A stretch of 64,000 nt of DNA from Hydrogenophilales bacterium (GCA_016703155.1 JADJCP010000004.1:124001-188000); one strand, 5' to 3'. Numbered from the stretch's first letter, positions 33,892 through 43,907 are shown. Notes: a model not told the origin generated them from the letters alone. Numbers and translations: made by a program.

Positions 33892-34467
33892 ATGCCCGCC
33901 CCTATCTCGATGCTCATCTATATCCACGGTTTCAACAGTTCGTCGCAATCCGGCAAGGCGCGCGAGCTGGAGGCATGGATGGCGGCGCGCGGGCTGGCCG
34001 ATGCCTACCGTTGCCCCGACCTGCCCGACCGTCCCGCCGAGGCGATCCGGCTGCTGGAAGGCCTGATCGCCGGCAGCGCGACTTCGCCGAAGCTGGTCGG
34101 CAGTTCCCTGGGCGGTTACTACGCCACATGGCTGGCGGAGCGGCACGGCCTGAAGGCGGTGCACATCAATCCCTGCGTCGCCTGCGACGACAAGTTGGCC
34201 GACCACGTCGGCACGTCGCAGAAGAATTGGCATAGCGGACAGGAATACCTGTTCAGCCAGGCGCATCTCGATGAGCTCGTTGCCCTGCGCGTGCCCGAAC
34301 CGAGTCGACCGGAAGACCACCTGCTGCTGGTCGAAAGCGGCGACGCCGTTCTCGACTATCGCGAGGCGGTACGCTATTTCAGGGGCTCGCGCCAGATCGT
34401 CCTGGAAGGCGGCGATCACGGCTTCAGCCGCTTCGCGGACTATATCCCCCACATTTTGGAGTTCTGA
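33892..34467 (+). CDS. yqiA: YqiA-family alpha/beta-hydrolase (esterase)
   Basis: Small serine esterase of 191 residues. The oxyanion-loop motif IYIHGFNSSSQSGKA (about 9-23), the nucleophile Ser72 in GSSLGGYYATWLAE, and the catalytic histidine in GGDHGFSRF (about 174-182) are visible. The natural substrate is unknown. Two starts are possible: ATG 33892 or ATG 33910 (MLIYIHGF), the latter matching shorter family members. It is 5 bp from the next gene. Confidence 0.88.
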   Translation: MPAPISMLIYIHGFNSSSQSGKARELEAWMAARGLADAYRCPDLPDRPAEAIRLLEGLIAGSATSPKLVGSSLGGYYATWLAERHGLKAVHINPCVACDDKLADHVGTSQKNWHSGQEYLFSQAHLDELVALRVPEPSRPEDHLLLVESGDAVLDYREAVRYFRGSRQIVLEGGDHGFSRFADYIPHILEF

Positions 34468-34471
34468 CCCC

Positions 34472-36313
34472 GTGTTTGTGATTTACGAAGAGGACGGCGA
34501 TATCAAGGCCGGCACCATCCTGGCCGATAACGACGCCTCGCTGCAGATTGAGTCGCAACACGGCAAGCGCGCCAAGATCAAATCCAGCCATGTCCTGATG
34601 CGCTATCCGGCACCGGCGCCGACGCCGATGATGGACGAGGCCCGGCGCCTGGCGAGCGAAGTCGATACCGATTTTCTGTGGGAGGTGGCCGGGGCCGACG
34701 AGTTCGGCTTCGCCGATCTGGCGGTCGAGTACACCGGCACGGCACCGACGCCGCCCGAGTCCTGCGCCATCCTGCTCAGCCTGCATGGCGCGCCGATCTA
34801 TTTCTACAAAAAAGGCAAGGGCCGTTACAAGGCCGCGCCCGCCGACGCCCTGGCCGCCGCCAAGGCCTCGCTGGAACGCAAGGCGCGCGAGGCGCTGCTG
34901 CGCGCCGAGTGGGCCGATCAGATGGCCGCCGGCGCGGTTCCCGAGGCTTTGCGCGCCAAGGTCTTCGAGCTGGCCCACAAGCCCGACAAGAACAGCCTCG
35001 AATACAAGGCCATGATGGATGCCTGCGCCAGCACCGGGCTGTCGCCGGTGCGTCTGCTGGACAAGTGCGGCGCCATTCCGTCGAGCCACGAATTCCATTT
35101 GCAGGCCTTCCTGCTCGAATATTTCCCCAAGGGCACGGGCTTCCCCAACCTGGCGGCACCCGAGCCGCCGCCCGACCTGCCCGCCGGCGACGCCCCGGCG
35201 TTCAGCATCGACGACGCCGCCACCACCGAGATCGACGACGCCTTCTCGGTGATCTTCCAGGCCGACGGCGCGGTGCGCGTCGGTATTCATATCGCCGCGC
35301 CGGCCCTGGGTATTGCCCCGGGCAGCGACCTCGACCGGATCGCCGCGACCCGGCTGTCGACGGTGTACATGCCCGGCGACAAGATCACCATGCTCCCCGA
35401 GGCCTTGGTCGAGCGCTACACCCTGGCGGAAAACCGGGTCTGCCCGGCCTTGTCGCTGTATGTCGATGTCGCCCCGGACATGACTATCCGCGGCCTGCAC
35501 ACCCAGGCGGATACCGTGCGCATCGCCGCCAACCTGCGCCACGAGACCCTGGAGCCGCTGTTCAACGAGGACACCATCAAGAACCCAGAGGCGCCCGACT
35601 ATGCCTTCCGGCGCGAACTGGAATGGCTCTGGGGCTTCGCCTGCCACCTTGAAGCGGCGCGCGGCAAGGCCGATCAGGTGCAGCGTCTGGACTACATCTT
35701 CAAGGTCGAGGACGACCGGGTGCGCATCCAGCCCCGGGTGCGCGGCAATCCCATCGACAAGCTGGTCTCCGAACTGATGATCCTGGCCAACAGCCGCTGG
35801 GGCAAACTGCTCGCCGAGCACGAGGTCGCCGGCCTGTACCGGGCGCAGAGTGCCGGCAAGGTGCGCATGACCGTCAAGCCAGCGCCGCATGAGGGCCTGG
35901 GCCTGGAGTGCTACGCCTGGAGCACCTCGCCGCTGCGGCGCTATGTCGATCTGGTCAATCAGCGGCAGATCCTGGCGGCCATCCGGGCGGAAAAACCGGT
36001 GCACGCCGGCAACGACCCGATGCTCTTCGCCATCCTGCGCGACTTCGAACTGGCCTACGACGCCTACGCCGAATTCCAGCGACGCATGGAGCGCTACTGG
36101 TGCCTGCGCTGGTTCATCCAGGAGGGCCTCGGCGAGATCGAAGCGACGGTCTTCAAGGAGAATCTGGTGCGCTTCGACGGCCTGCCCTTCGTCGCGCGTC
36201 TGACCGGCGCACCGGCGCTGAACGCCGGTGATCGGGTGCGTGCCAGTCTGGCGGACATCGATCTGCTGGATATCGAACTGACATGCCAGTACCAGACTAC
36301 GCTGCTGCCCTGA
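34472..36313 (+). CDS. RNase II family (RNB domain) exoribonuclease
   Basis: 3'-5' exoribonuclease-like protein of 613 residues. The start is the GTG at 34472 (reads M/VFVIYEEDGDIKAG), 5 nt after yqiA; the frame is open further upstream inside yqiA. The RNB core contains the metal-binding acidic cluster in SIDDAATTEIDDAFSV (about 245-260) and later YMPGDKITMLPE. The C-terminal RYVDLVNQRQIL (about 490-501) is characteristic of the catalytic domain. It is shorter than RNase R and lacks a basic tail, so RNase II-like is the better call. Its end overlaps the TonB-family gene by 31 nt. Confidence 0.88.
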   Translation: MFVIYEEDGDIKAGTILADNDASLQIESQHGKRAKIKSSHVLMRYPAPAPTPMMDEARRLASEVDTDFLWEVAGADEFGFADLAVEYTGTAPTPPESCAILLSLHGAPIYFYKKGKGRYKAAPADALAAAKASLERKAREALLRAEWADQMAAGAVPEALRAKVFELAHKPDKNSLEYKAMMDACASTGLSPVRLLDKCGAIPSSHEFHLQAFLLEYFPKGTGFPNLAAPEPPPDLPAGDAPAFSIDDAATTEIDDAFSVIFQADGAVRVGIHIAAPALGIAPGSDLDRIAATRLSTVYMPGDKITMLPEALVERYTLAENRVCPALSLYVDVAPDMTIRGLHTQADTVRIAANLRHETLEPLFNEDTIKNPEAPDYAFRRELEWLWGFACHLEAARGKADQVQRLDYIFKVEDDRVRIQPRVRGNPIDKLVSELMILANSRWGKLLAEHEVAGLYRAQSAGKVRMTVKPAPHEGLGLECYAWSTSPLRRYVDLVNQRQILAAIRAEKPVHAGNDPMLFAILRDFELAYDAYAEFQRRMERYWCLRWFIQEGLGEIEATVFKENLVRFDGLPFVARLTGAPALNAGDRVRASLADIDLLDIELTCQYQTTLLP

Positions 36314-37215
36314 AGCGGGTCGGGGATATCATCCCCGCGTCGCATTACCCAGTCACCATGGCGGACTGGAGTTTCCGTATTACCCAAGCGGCACTGTTCT
36401 CGGGGATCGTTCATACCGTGGTTGTATTTGGCATTGGCGCGAAACCAGTCAATCCCGACCTTCTGAATCCGTTGAATCCGCCGCTTGAAGTGGTCTTGGT
36501 CAACGCCCGCAGCACCACCGCGCCGGTCAAGGCCGAGGTCTATGCCCAGGCCAATCTGGATGGTGGCGGCGATGTCGAGGAAGACCGGCAACTGCGCAGC
36601 CCCCTGCCCGCCAGCGCCGAGGATCGGCCGGCCTCGCCGTCGCCGGTGATCGACACCCGGATCAACGCACTGGAGCGCCAGGCCAAGGAACTGCTCACCC
36701 AGATCAAATCGCGTTACAGCGTTGCCGAGGAGGCGCCGCGTGCCAGTCCGGAGCCGGTCGAGATCATCCCGGCACCGATCGGCAATCTCGCCGAGCGCAG
36801 CCTGGAGATGGCCCGTCTGGCGGCACGTATCGATCAGGAGTGGGACGAATACCAGAAGCGGCCACGTCGCGAGAATGCCGTCATGCGCGCCAAGGAATAT
36901 GCCTTCGCGCGCTATGTCGAGGACTGGCGCGTCAAGGTCGAACGGATCGGCAACCTGAACTACCCGGAGGCGGCGCGGCGCAACAAAATCTACGGTAAGT
37001 TGGTGCTCACTGTGGAGATCAACCGCGATGGCAGTCTGGAAGGGGTGCATGTCGAGCGATCTTCCGGCTCGCGCATCCTGGATGCCGCGGCGATCAAGAT
37101 CGTCGAACTGGCGGCACCCTTCGCGGCGTTTCCCGACGACATGAAAAAGCAGGTGGATATCTTCGGCATCACCCGCACCTGGAGCTTCACTCAGGATCAG
37201 TTGACCAGCCAGTAA
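36283..37215 (+). CDS. TonB-family energy-transducing protein
   Basis: Protein of 310 residues. A membrane segment follows a cytoplasmic start (ITQAALFSGIVHTVVVFGIG, about 33-52), then a periplasmic linker and a helical part. A TonB C-terminal domain (about 220-305) carries GNLNYPEAARRNKIYGKLVL and SGSRILDAAAIKIVELAAPF. It should transmit proton-motive force to outer-membrane receptors, though it is not next to one here. A second tonB at 54380 is paired with a receptor. An alternative start is the ATG at 36358 (MADWSFRITQ), which would remove the overlap with the RNase gene. Confidence 0.85.
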   Translation: MPVPDYAAALKRVGDIIPASHYPVTMADWSFRITQAALFSGIVHTVVVFGIGAKPVNPDLLNPLNPPLEVVLVNARSTTAPVKAEVYAQANLDGGGDVEEDRQLRSPLPASAEDRPASPSPVIDTRINALERQAKELLTQIKSRYSVAEEAPRASPEPVEIIPAPIGNLAERSLEMARLAARIDQEWDEYQKRPRRENAVMRAKEYAFARYVEDWRVKVERIGNLNYPEAARRNKIYGKLVLTVEINRDGSLEGVHVERSSGSRILDAAAIKIVELAAPFAAFPDDMKKQVDIFGITRTWSFTQDQLTSQ

Positions 37216-37273
37216 TTACGGGCGCGGCGGAAATAATGACTCGGCAGTACACTTTTCGATAAAGGATCGCATC

Positions 37274-38281
37274 ATGCATACCGGCACCACGCTCATCCAG
37301 TTCATCATCGAGGAACAACGCCATATCGCCGGGGCCACCGGCGACTTCACCGCGCTGCTGAACGACCTGGTCACGGCCATCAAGGTCATCTCCAACGCCG
37401 TCAACAAAGGCGCCTTGGTCGGCACCATGGGCGCGCTGGACAGCCAGAACGTCCAGGGCGAGACCCAGAAGAAGCTCGACGTCATCACCAACGAGATCAT
37501 GATCCGCACCAACGAGTGGGCCGGCCACCTCGCCGGCATGGCCTCGGAGGAGATGGACGAGGTCTACGCAATCCCGCACAAGTATCCGCTCGGCAAGTAC
37601 CTGCTGGTGTTCGACCCGCTCGATGGCTCGTCGAACGTCGACATCAACATCTCCGTCGGCACCATCTTCTCGATCCTGCGCGCCCCGGTGCCGAATCGCG
37701 CCGCCAGCGACAAGGATTTTCTCCAGCCGGGCACCAAACAGGTCTGCGCCGGCTATGCCCTGTATGGCTCGTCGACGATGTTGGTGCTTACCATGGGACA
37801 TGGCGTCAACGGCTTCACCCTGGATCGCGAGGTGGGCGAATTCCTGCTCACCCACCCGAACATGAAAGTGCCGGCGGATACCAAGGAGTTCGCCATCAAC
37901 GCCTCCAACCGCCGCTTCTGGGAGCCGCCTGTGCAACGTTACGTCGAGGAATGCCTGGCCGGGGTCGAGGGCCCGCGCGGCAAGGACTTCAACATGCGCT
38001 GGGTGGCCTCGATGGTCGCCGAGGTGCATCGCATCCTGACCCGGGGCGGCGTCTTCATGTACCCGCGCGACACCAAGGATCCGAGCAAGCCCGGCAAGCT
38101 GCGCCTGATGTACGAAGCCAATCCGATGTCGTTCATCGTCGAACAAGCCGGTGGCGCTTCCTCAACGGGTTACGAGAGGATTCTGGATATCGCTCCGGAA
38201 GGGTTGCATCAGCGTGTGCCGGTGATCCTGGGGTCGAAGAACGAGGTCGAGACCATCGTCGGTTATCACACGGGGGCGTAA
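37274..38281 (+). CDS. fbp: Fructose-1,6-bisphosphatase class 1
   Basis: Hydrolyses fructose-1,6-bisphosphate to fructose-6-phosphate in gluconeogenesis and, in autotrophs, the Calvin cycle. It has 335 residues. Metal and substrate motifs are LVFDPLDGSSNVDINISVGT (about 112-131), SNRRFWEPP (about 213-221) and the C-terminal GKLRLMYEANPMSFIVEQAG. AAAGGA lies about 8 nt before the ATG. It stands alone at the end of the mpl-to-tonB gene row. No Calvin-cycle genes are nearby. Confidence 0.97.
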   Translation: MHTGTTLIQFIIEEQRHIAGATGDFTALLNDLVTAIKVISNAVNKGALVGTMGALDSQNVQGETQKKLDVITNEIMIRTNEWAGHLAGMASEEMDEVYAIPHKYPLGKYLLVFDPLDGSSNVDINISVGTIFSILRAPVPNRAASDKDFLQPGTKQVCAGYALYGSSTMLVLTMGHGVNGFTLDREVGEFLLTHPNMKVPADTKEFAINASNRRFWEPPVQRYVEECLAGVEGPRGKDFNMRWVASMVAEVHRILTRGGVFMYPRDTKDPSKPGKLRLMYEANPMSFIVEQAGGASSTGYERILDIAPEGLHQRVPVILGSKNEVETIVGYHTGA

Positions 38282-38619
38282 CCGAAACTCAGACTATTGC
38301 ATAGGGGATCGGCCGCCGAACCGGCGGCGTGATCACATTCGACCAATGATCATGATTACACGACGCAGGGGGCGGCTAGGGGCCAGTTGCGGCCCGTCAT
38401 TAGTGTCTGCTTTCGGGTGGGGCTTTAAGCTTACGGCAGTGTCAAAGCCCTAGTAGTGCGAGACTTGCGCCCCCCAAAGAAACCTCAATATGGGCGGTGA
38501 GGGAGAGTGCATGGCTATATCATTGGCATAGTCACCGCGACGGTACTGCTCTGTACATGCCAACTACTTCGACAGAGTCCTTGAAGCCTTAGAGTTATTC
38601 CCAACAGTTGGATAATCCT
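38282..38619. other. Intergenic region, no gene recognised
   Basis: About 340 bp between fbp and the orphan membrane protein. A small GC hairpin (GCCGCCGAACCGGCGGC, near 38313-38329) without a T tract may end fbp transcription. The rest has no convincing frame, RNA gene or repeat. Composition drops in GC toward the right, marking the beginning of the accessory stretch. Confidence 0.5.
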
Positions 38620-40242
38620 ATGAATCCTGATGGCATCGACACGAGCGCACTACTCACCATGCTGGGCTTGATTGCTGCTGTGTGGGCTGTAGTGCCAAGC
38701 GCTGCCAGGCTCAGTTTCCGGTTGAGTCTGAACTGGTTCGACTGGCTGGTCATCTGGGCTGCGTTACTAATCATCCATGGTTTTTTCTTCGAGCCCGTAC
38801 TCTCGACACTTGGGTTCCCTACCATTGGACCCTGGTTGTGGGGCTTCGACAAGAGTGCCACCCAGTACCTCCTGTTCTTGCTACTCGCTGCATTTGTCTA
38901 CTGGCGTTCGTGCAGGACGAGACTGACGCGCTGGAACATCGGACTCTTTGATGACCTGACCACGTCGCTCTTACACGCAGGGAAACACGAGGAACTCACC
39001 GACTTGCTTCAACGTCATCTCGAATCGGCGCTGGACTTGGCGGAACCCAGAAGCGTGCGCGGCAGCATGGCAAACGCCATCCGCCCAAAGCGCCCCGGCT
39101 TCCAAGTCGTATTCCAAGATGATGGGTCAATCAGGTTGGGAGCGGGCGCGCCGACGAGCCAGTTATTCCGCAGATGGTTCAGCTTCCGCGAATGGCTCGC
39201 CGACTTGGTTGGCCCTTCACAGCGTGTGCAACGCCGTGCAGCCAGTGTAGTAAAACGATTGCTGTCATCCCGCCGCCTAGTCGAACATCTTGCCATCGCT
39301 CGACCCTACTTGTGCATTGGCGTCATGGAGCGCGCAACACGCGTTGAGGAAGGCTTCCAAGATGAGTTTTTCAATGCACTATTGGCCAATGAGGCCAGCG
39401 TCTTATACAGCGAGCTCAAGAACAACCAAAACCTTGGCAATGGCAGGCACCGCCTTGCGCTACCTGATGAGAACCGTCTCTTGCGCTTCTACTGTGTCGA
39501 TGTTGATGTGGCCGCTCGCCTCGGAGTTTACCGGTCGGTTGGGGAGGCCGTACTTGCGAGCATTGATGCAGATGAAGTTCTCGAGAAGAAGCTTAATGGG
39601 CGGTTGCTAACCTTCCAAGAGGTTGGCAAGTACCACGACCCGATATATGCCGGCATCTGCTTCTTCAGAATCATGGTGCTGGAGGGGCTGTATCAACGTG
39701 TCGCCGACCATTTGTGGCTCCACTACATGCCTTTTTTTGCCAGCCGCCTGGTCGACCGTGCTCGTGAAGTTCGGCCGGAAGATGAAAGCCACGAGTTCCC
39801 AACGCCGCTGGCGTACCTGTTGTACGAAGTCGTTGACGCTACAGCTGCCTGGGTGAGGGTTGCCGATGCTCTCACGAAGCCTGGTGATGAGCCTCTTTCC
39901 GACCATCCCGAAGGCAATCACGTTCACATTTCCTTCGAAGCCGCAGAAGCCATCGGCCGTGTAATTCAGCCTATCCTGATGTCGCCGCGCGTGCCTCACC
40001 GACTTAAGCAGGAGTTGCTCGGTGTGGCGCTCACCACTCTGCGAGACTTGGAGCAGCGTGCGCATCTGGCGCCGTTGGCCAAGGTGATGCGAGCGCACCT
40101 TATCGAACCCTACGGTTTCAGGGAGCCGGGCAACTATCTGTATGCCCTGAAGCAGTGTTTCGATGAACAGGACCATGTGCTTCGGGCTTACCTGGGGCAT
40201 CTCAATGAGGAGCTTAACGCTGCTCTGGGTGCTACGCTCTGA
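38620..40242 (+). CDS. Orphan two-helix membrane protein with large cytoplasmic domain
   Basis: Protein of 540 residues that I do not recognise. Two or three hydrophobic segments lie near the N-terminus (about 9-30, 40-60, 75-95: TMLGLIAAVWAVVP, WLVIWAALLIIHGFF, YLLFLLLAAFVYW). The remaining 440 residues are soluble and mostly helical, with no nuclease, P-loop or kinase motif that I can see. The ATG at 38620 is preferred over an in-frame TTG at 38608. GC content is lower than in neighbouring housekeeping genes. It sits alone next to an IS91-type element, so it may be mobile cargo or a remnant of an island. Confidence 0.7.
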   Translation: MNPDGIDTSALLTMLGLIAAVWAVVPSAARLSFRLSLNWFDWLVIWAALLIIHGFFFEPVLSTLGFPTIGPWLWGFDKSATQYLLFLLLAAFVYWRSCRTRLTRWNIGLFDDLTTSLLHAGKHEELTDLLQRHLESALDLAEPRSVRGSMANAIRPKRPGFQVVFQDDGSIRLGAGAPTSQLFRRWFSFREWLADLVGPSQRVQRRAASVVKRLLSSRRLVEHLAIARPYLCIGVMERATRVEEGFQDEFFNALLANEASVLYSELKNNQNLGNGRHRLALPDENRLLRFYCVDVDVAARLGVYRSVGEAVLASIDADEVLEKKLNGRLLTFQEVGKYHDPIYAGICFFRIMVLEGLYQRVADHLWLHYMPFFASRLVDRAREVRPEDESHEFPTPLAYLLYEVVDATAAWVRVADALTKPGDEPLSDHPEGNHVHISFEAAEAIGRVIQPILMSPRVPHRLKQELLGVALTTLRDLEQRAHLAPLAKVMRAHLIEPYGFREPGNYLYALKQCFDEQDHVLRAYLGHLNEELNAALGATL

Positions 40243-40714
40243 GAGTTCTACGTCTACGTTTCGTTCAGAACGTTGGCAAAACTGATGCGTCTTACTACGA
40301 CCGCTTTGCGGCACCAAATCCGAGACTCCGTATGTCTCAATTGGTTTAGGTTTGTTCGATGTCTGCCCTGAACGTGACGACGCACGGATGCCCCACTGGC
40401 GTGTACGGGCAGACGTTGAATAAACCTCGAAGGAGGAAACCGCGGGCAGTGGGTGAGGCGGTTGGAGCTCGTGCCGACCTATGGGGATTTTAAGCGGGTC
40501 CCTGTCATTTGGAACGGCGAAACCTGGTGTTGCCGGCGACGTGCCCGACCTGAATCTCCCCTCTGGGTTAAGTTTCGCGAGGCGCATGTTAGGGTCACCT
40601 GGCCTGAAGACGCCCGCTTTGGCGAGCGGCGACAACGACGTTGCCTCGATGCCGGAATCCCGGCGACCGATAACCCAGGCCTGATTGCACCCTGAGGGAA
40701 CCGCCCGAGGATCG
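40243..40714. other. Gene-free stretch between orphan gene and IS91-type transposase
   Basis: About 470 bp with no convincing gene. Long frames run through both strands but start or end inside neighbours and match nothing I know. The right part is probably the terminus of the IS91-type element, whose ends lack inverted repeats and cannot be placed by eye. Confidence 0.5.
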
Positions 40715-41880
40715 TCATGGCGGCGCTCGGATATTTGGCCTGCGCGGGAAGACCTCGACGATGCGCATGGCGGCGCCGCAGCAGCGGCAAACGAAGGTCG
40801 GCACGGCGGTCGCCTCGACCTCGTCGCTGACCGGCTCGGACGGCGGCGCTTCAAGCAGTTGGCGCGCTTTGGCCAGATGCGCTTTGCGGCCAGCATTGGC
40901 CAACAGGCCATAGTGGCGGATGCGATGGAAGCCGGTGGGCAAGCCATGCAAAAGGAAGCGCCGCATGAACTCGTCGGCCGCCAGTGTCAGGGTCTTGTGC
41001 CGGGTCCGCCCTTCGCCCGGTAATCCTTCCAGCGGAAGGACACGTGGTTGCCCTCCATGGCGACCAACCGCGAGTTGGCGATGGCCACCCGATGGGTATA
41101 GCGCGACAGGTAGGCGAGCACCGCTTCGGGCCCGGCGAAGGGACGCTTGGCGTAGATCACCCACTCGGTTTCTCGCAGGGGCGCCAGCCAACGGGCGAAG
41201 GCGCCTGGATCGGCCAGGTCGGCGTGGTCACCGAAGAAGCGGAACTGTCCGGCCGCGTGGAGCTTCGCCAATTCCTCGATGAAGCGCCGACGGAACAGCC
41301 GGGACAGCACGCGCACGGGCAGGAAGAAGCCGCGCCGGCAGGCGATCCAGCGGCTACCGTCCAGCGACAGCCCGCCGCCAGGTACGATGCCGTGCACGTG
41401 GGGATGATGGGTCATCGCCGAGCCCCAGGTGTGCAGGACCAGGGTGGCGCCGATACGCGCCCCAAGATGCTTGGGGTCGGCGGCGATGGTCATCAGGGTT
41501 TCGGCCGCCATGTCGAAGAGCAGCCGGTAAATCACGGTCTTGTTCGTGTAGGCGAGCGCGCCGATCGGCTCGGGCAGGGTGAAGACGACGTGGTAGTACT
41601 CCACCGGCAGGAGATCGGCCTGTCGGGCTTCAAGCCAGCGTTGCGCGGCCTTGGCCCGGCACTTCGGGCAGTGCCGGTTGCGGCAGGAGTTGTAGCTGAC
41701 CTCGACGTGGTCGCAGGCGTCGCAGCGCAGCGCATGGCCCCCAGCGCCGCTGTGCGGCACCTGTTCGATGGCCGACATGATCTTCAATTGCGCGAGGCTA
41801 AGGTGTCCCGCCTGCCGCGCACGCCACGCCGGCCCATGGGCGCGGAAGATATCCGCAACCTCGAGGGCGACCCGCCCCAT
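40715..41880 (-). pseudogene. IS91-family (Y1/HUH-type) transposase, frameshifted
   Basis: Rolling-circle-type transposase. From 41880 the frame gives an N-terminal zinc-finger region (CDACDHVEVSYNSCRNRHCP, about 52-71), the HUH-type HHPHVHGIVPGGG (about 157-169) and RYTHRVAIANSRL with the likely catalytic tyrosine region. It stops at 40987 just after FRWKDYRAKG. The family C-terminus (KTLTLAADEFMRRFLLHGLP and on) continues in another frame to 40715. One missing base near 41006-41012 explains this; adding it gives 388 residues, the expected length. Paired with a tyrosine recombinase 7 bp upstream. Confidence 0.88.
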
Positions 41881-41887
41881 GGCGGGC

Positions 41888-42727
41888 CTACGTGGTGTTC
41901 AAGCGTTCAAGAGGACTGACGACCTCACGTAGGATGTCGGTGGCGACCTGGGCATACAGGGCCGTCGTCTCCAGCTTCTTGTGGCCGAGCAGCACCTGGA
42001 TCAGGCGAATGTCGACGCGCTGCTCCAAGAGATGGGTGGCGAAGGCATGGCGCAGGGAATGCATCGAGATGTGTTTCTCGATCCCGGCATCCAGGGCGGC
42101 GGCGTGGATGGCGCGATTCAGTTGCCGGGCACTCAAGGGTTCGACGGGGTTCAGCCCGGGGAACAGCCAGCCGCCGTCGAGCATCTTGCCTTGCGCACGG
42201 GCGACCAGCCACCAGGTGCGCAGGCGTTCGAGCAGCACTGGCGGCAGCATCGCGTAGCGATCCTTCTGGCCCTTGCCCTGTTCGACACGCAAGGTCATGC
42301 GCTGGCTGTCGATGTCGCCCACCTTCAGGGCAACCACTTCGTTGACCCGTAGCCCCGTGCCGTAGGCCACCGCCAGAGCCGTCTGATGCTTCAGATTGCC
42401 GGCCGCCGCGATCAGGCGCTTCACCTCATCGGGGCTCAGGATCACCGGCAGCTTGCGCGGCAGGTGCACCGGCTGCATCTTGGCCATCACCTCGGGGCGG
42501 TCGAGGGTGACGTTGAAGAAGAACTTCAGGCCGCTGATGGCCGAGTTGAGCGACGCCGGCGAGGTGCCGTGATCAACCAGGTGCAATTGGTAATTACGCA
42601 GATCCTCCACGCTGGCCGTGTCCGGTGGACGTCCGAGGTACTTCGTGAAATTGCGCACGGCGCGCACGTAGTCCAGTTGGGTCTTCTCGCCGAACTTGCG
42701 CATGCGCATGTCGTCGAGCATGCGCAT
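41888..42727 (-). CDS. Tyrosine recombinase accompanying the IS91-type transposase
   Basis: Site-specific integrase of 279 residues. A SAM-like N-terminal DNA-binding domain (about 5-90) precedes the catalytic domain (about 100-275). All tyrosine-recombinase residues are visible: Arg in YGTGLRVNEVVAL, HSLRH, the later histidine in LLGHKKLETT, and the nucleophile Tyr in ALYAQVA. Such recombinases precede the transposase in one subgroup of IS91 elements. Intact, unlike its partner. Confidence 0.9.
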   Translation of the reverse strand: MRMLDDMRMRKFGEKTQLDYVRAVRNFTKYLGRPPDTASVEDLRNYQLHLVDHGTSPASLNSAISGLKFFFNVTLDRPEVMAKMQPVHLPRKLPVILSPDEVKRLIAAAGNLKHQTALAVAYGTGLRVNEVVALKVGDIDSQRMTLRVEQGKGQKDRYAMLPPVLLERLRTWWLVARAQGKMLDGGWLFPGLNPVEPLSARQLNRAIHAAALDAGIEKHISMHSLRHAFATHLLEQRVDIRLIQVLLGHKKLETTALYAQVATDILREVVSPLERLNTT

Positions 42728-43025
42728 GCGCAGCGGGCTGATGGCTTGAGGGATACCGACATGGTGGGCCTCCTGTCATGAAACGAGGCGGATTGCCTCA
42801 TTCGACAACCTAGGCCGTAGGCACCACAACCTCAGCTTGCCCTGACCACGTCAGACTGGGCACCCCCTACCGCGCGAGCGGTTTAGTCCACGGGTCGCCA
42901 GCGGCCTGTGGTTTGGTCACGTCACCAGAAAGCAGTGCCGTGACCGCGACTGTTCGGCGCGGCCGATCAGCGACGATCTGAATCCGCAGCTTTATCAGTA
43001 ATTTTTCGAAAGTGAGCGGTCATCT

Positions 43026-43874
43026 CTAGGCCTCGGGGCATGCGTCGAGTCGCCCGCCGCTCACGCGGGCTTGTCCAGCCAGGTCTCGTATCAGGAAGCT
43101 ATCCTTGAAGCCCGCGTCTCGGAGCAGACTGCCAACTGCGTCTGCCTGATCATAGCCGTGCTCAAGTATCAGCCAGCCGGGCGGTTCCAAGTAAGTGGGT
43201 GCTGACTTTACAATGGCGCGCAGGGTATCCAGACCGTCTGGTCCCGAGGCCAGGGCCGTGGCGGGCTCGAAGCGCAGGTCGCCCTGAGTCAGGTGCGGAT
43301 CGGCGCTGGCGACATAGGGTGGGTTGCTGACGATCAGGTCGAAACGCTGGCCGCCAAGGGCCGCGAACAGGTCGCTTTCCAGCCAGGCCACTTCGGCGCC
43401 GAGCGCGGCGCCATTCTCCCGTGCAACGGCGAGAGTCGCCGGACTGAGATCGACGGCGGTCACCGTCCATTCCGGACGCACCAGTTTCAGGGTGATGGCG
43501 ATGCAGCCGGTGCCGGTGCCGATGTCCAGGACACACAACGCCGGTCGGTTGGCCAGACATTCCAGCGCCGCCTCGATCAGGTGCTCGGTCTCGGGGCGCG
43601 GGATGAGGGTGTCCGGCGTCACTTTGAAAACGCGCGCGTAAAACTCGCGCGCACCCAGGATGTAGGCCACCGGTTCGCCCGCCGCGCGACGGTCTATCAG
43701 GGCCTCGATCCGGGTGGCCTGCTCCGCTTCGATGGCATCCCGGCCATGGGCGATGAGCCAGGTTTCGGACACGCCCAGGGCATGCCGCGCCAGCAGGCGC
43801 GCGTCGAGGCGCGGCGTCGGGCTGGTTTCGGCCAGACGACGGGCGGCATCGGCGAGCAGGGCGTCGAGGCGCAT
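43026..43874 (-). CDS. prmC: Release factor glutamine methyltransferase PrmC
   Basis: N5-glutamine methyltransferase that modifies the GGQ glutamine of RF1 and RF2. It has 282 residues. An N-terminal helical domain (about 1-85) precedes the SAM-binding motif VLDIGTGTGCIAITL (about 116-130) and the catalytic NPPY in LIVSNPPYVASADPHL (about 180-195). The substrate gene prfA is upstream in the same direction, separated by two extra genes. Confidence 0.95.
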   Translation of the reverse strand: MRLDALLADAARRLAETSPTPRLDARLLARHALGVSETWLIAHGRDAIEAEQATRIEALIDRRAAGEPVAYILGAREFYARVFKVTPDTLIPRPETEHLIEAALECLANRPALCVLDIGTGTGCIAITLKLVRPEWTVTAVDLSPATLAVARENGAALGAEVAWLESDLFAALGGQRFDLIVSNPPYVASADPHLTQGDLRFEPATALASGPDGLDTLRAIVKSAPTYLEPPGWLILEHGYDQADAVGSLLRDAGFKDSFLIRDLAGQARVSGGRLDACPEA

Positions 43875-43907
43875 GCGTGTCCGGGCGCTGGAATCAGGAC
43901 GCGGCCA

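Larger units (their letters stand above)
40700..42830 (-). mobile_element. IS91-type insertion element (recombinase plus transposase)
   Basis: Compact two-gene element on the minus strand lying between fbp/orphan gene and prmC. IS91 elements have no terminal inverted repeats or target duplication, so the borders given are approximate, set just outside the two genes. The block 42728-43025 to the right holds no gene and may include the element's other end. Confidence 0.75.

Noticed and set aside
39607..40947. Minus-strand frame of 446 codons opposite the orphan membrane protein
   Set aside because: It crosses gene borders, has no supported start or domain, and is antisense to a better frame.
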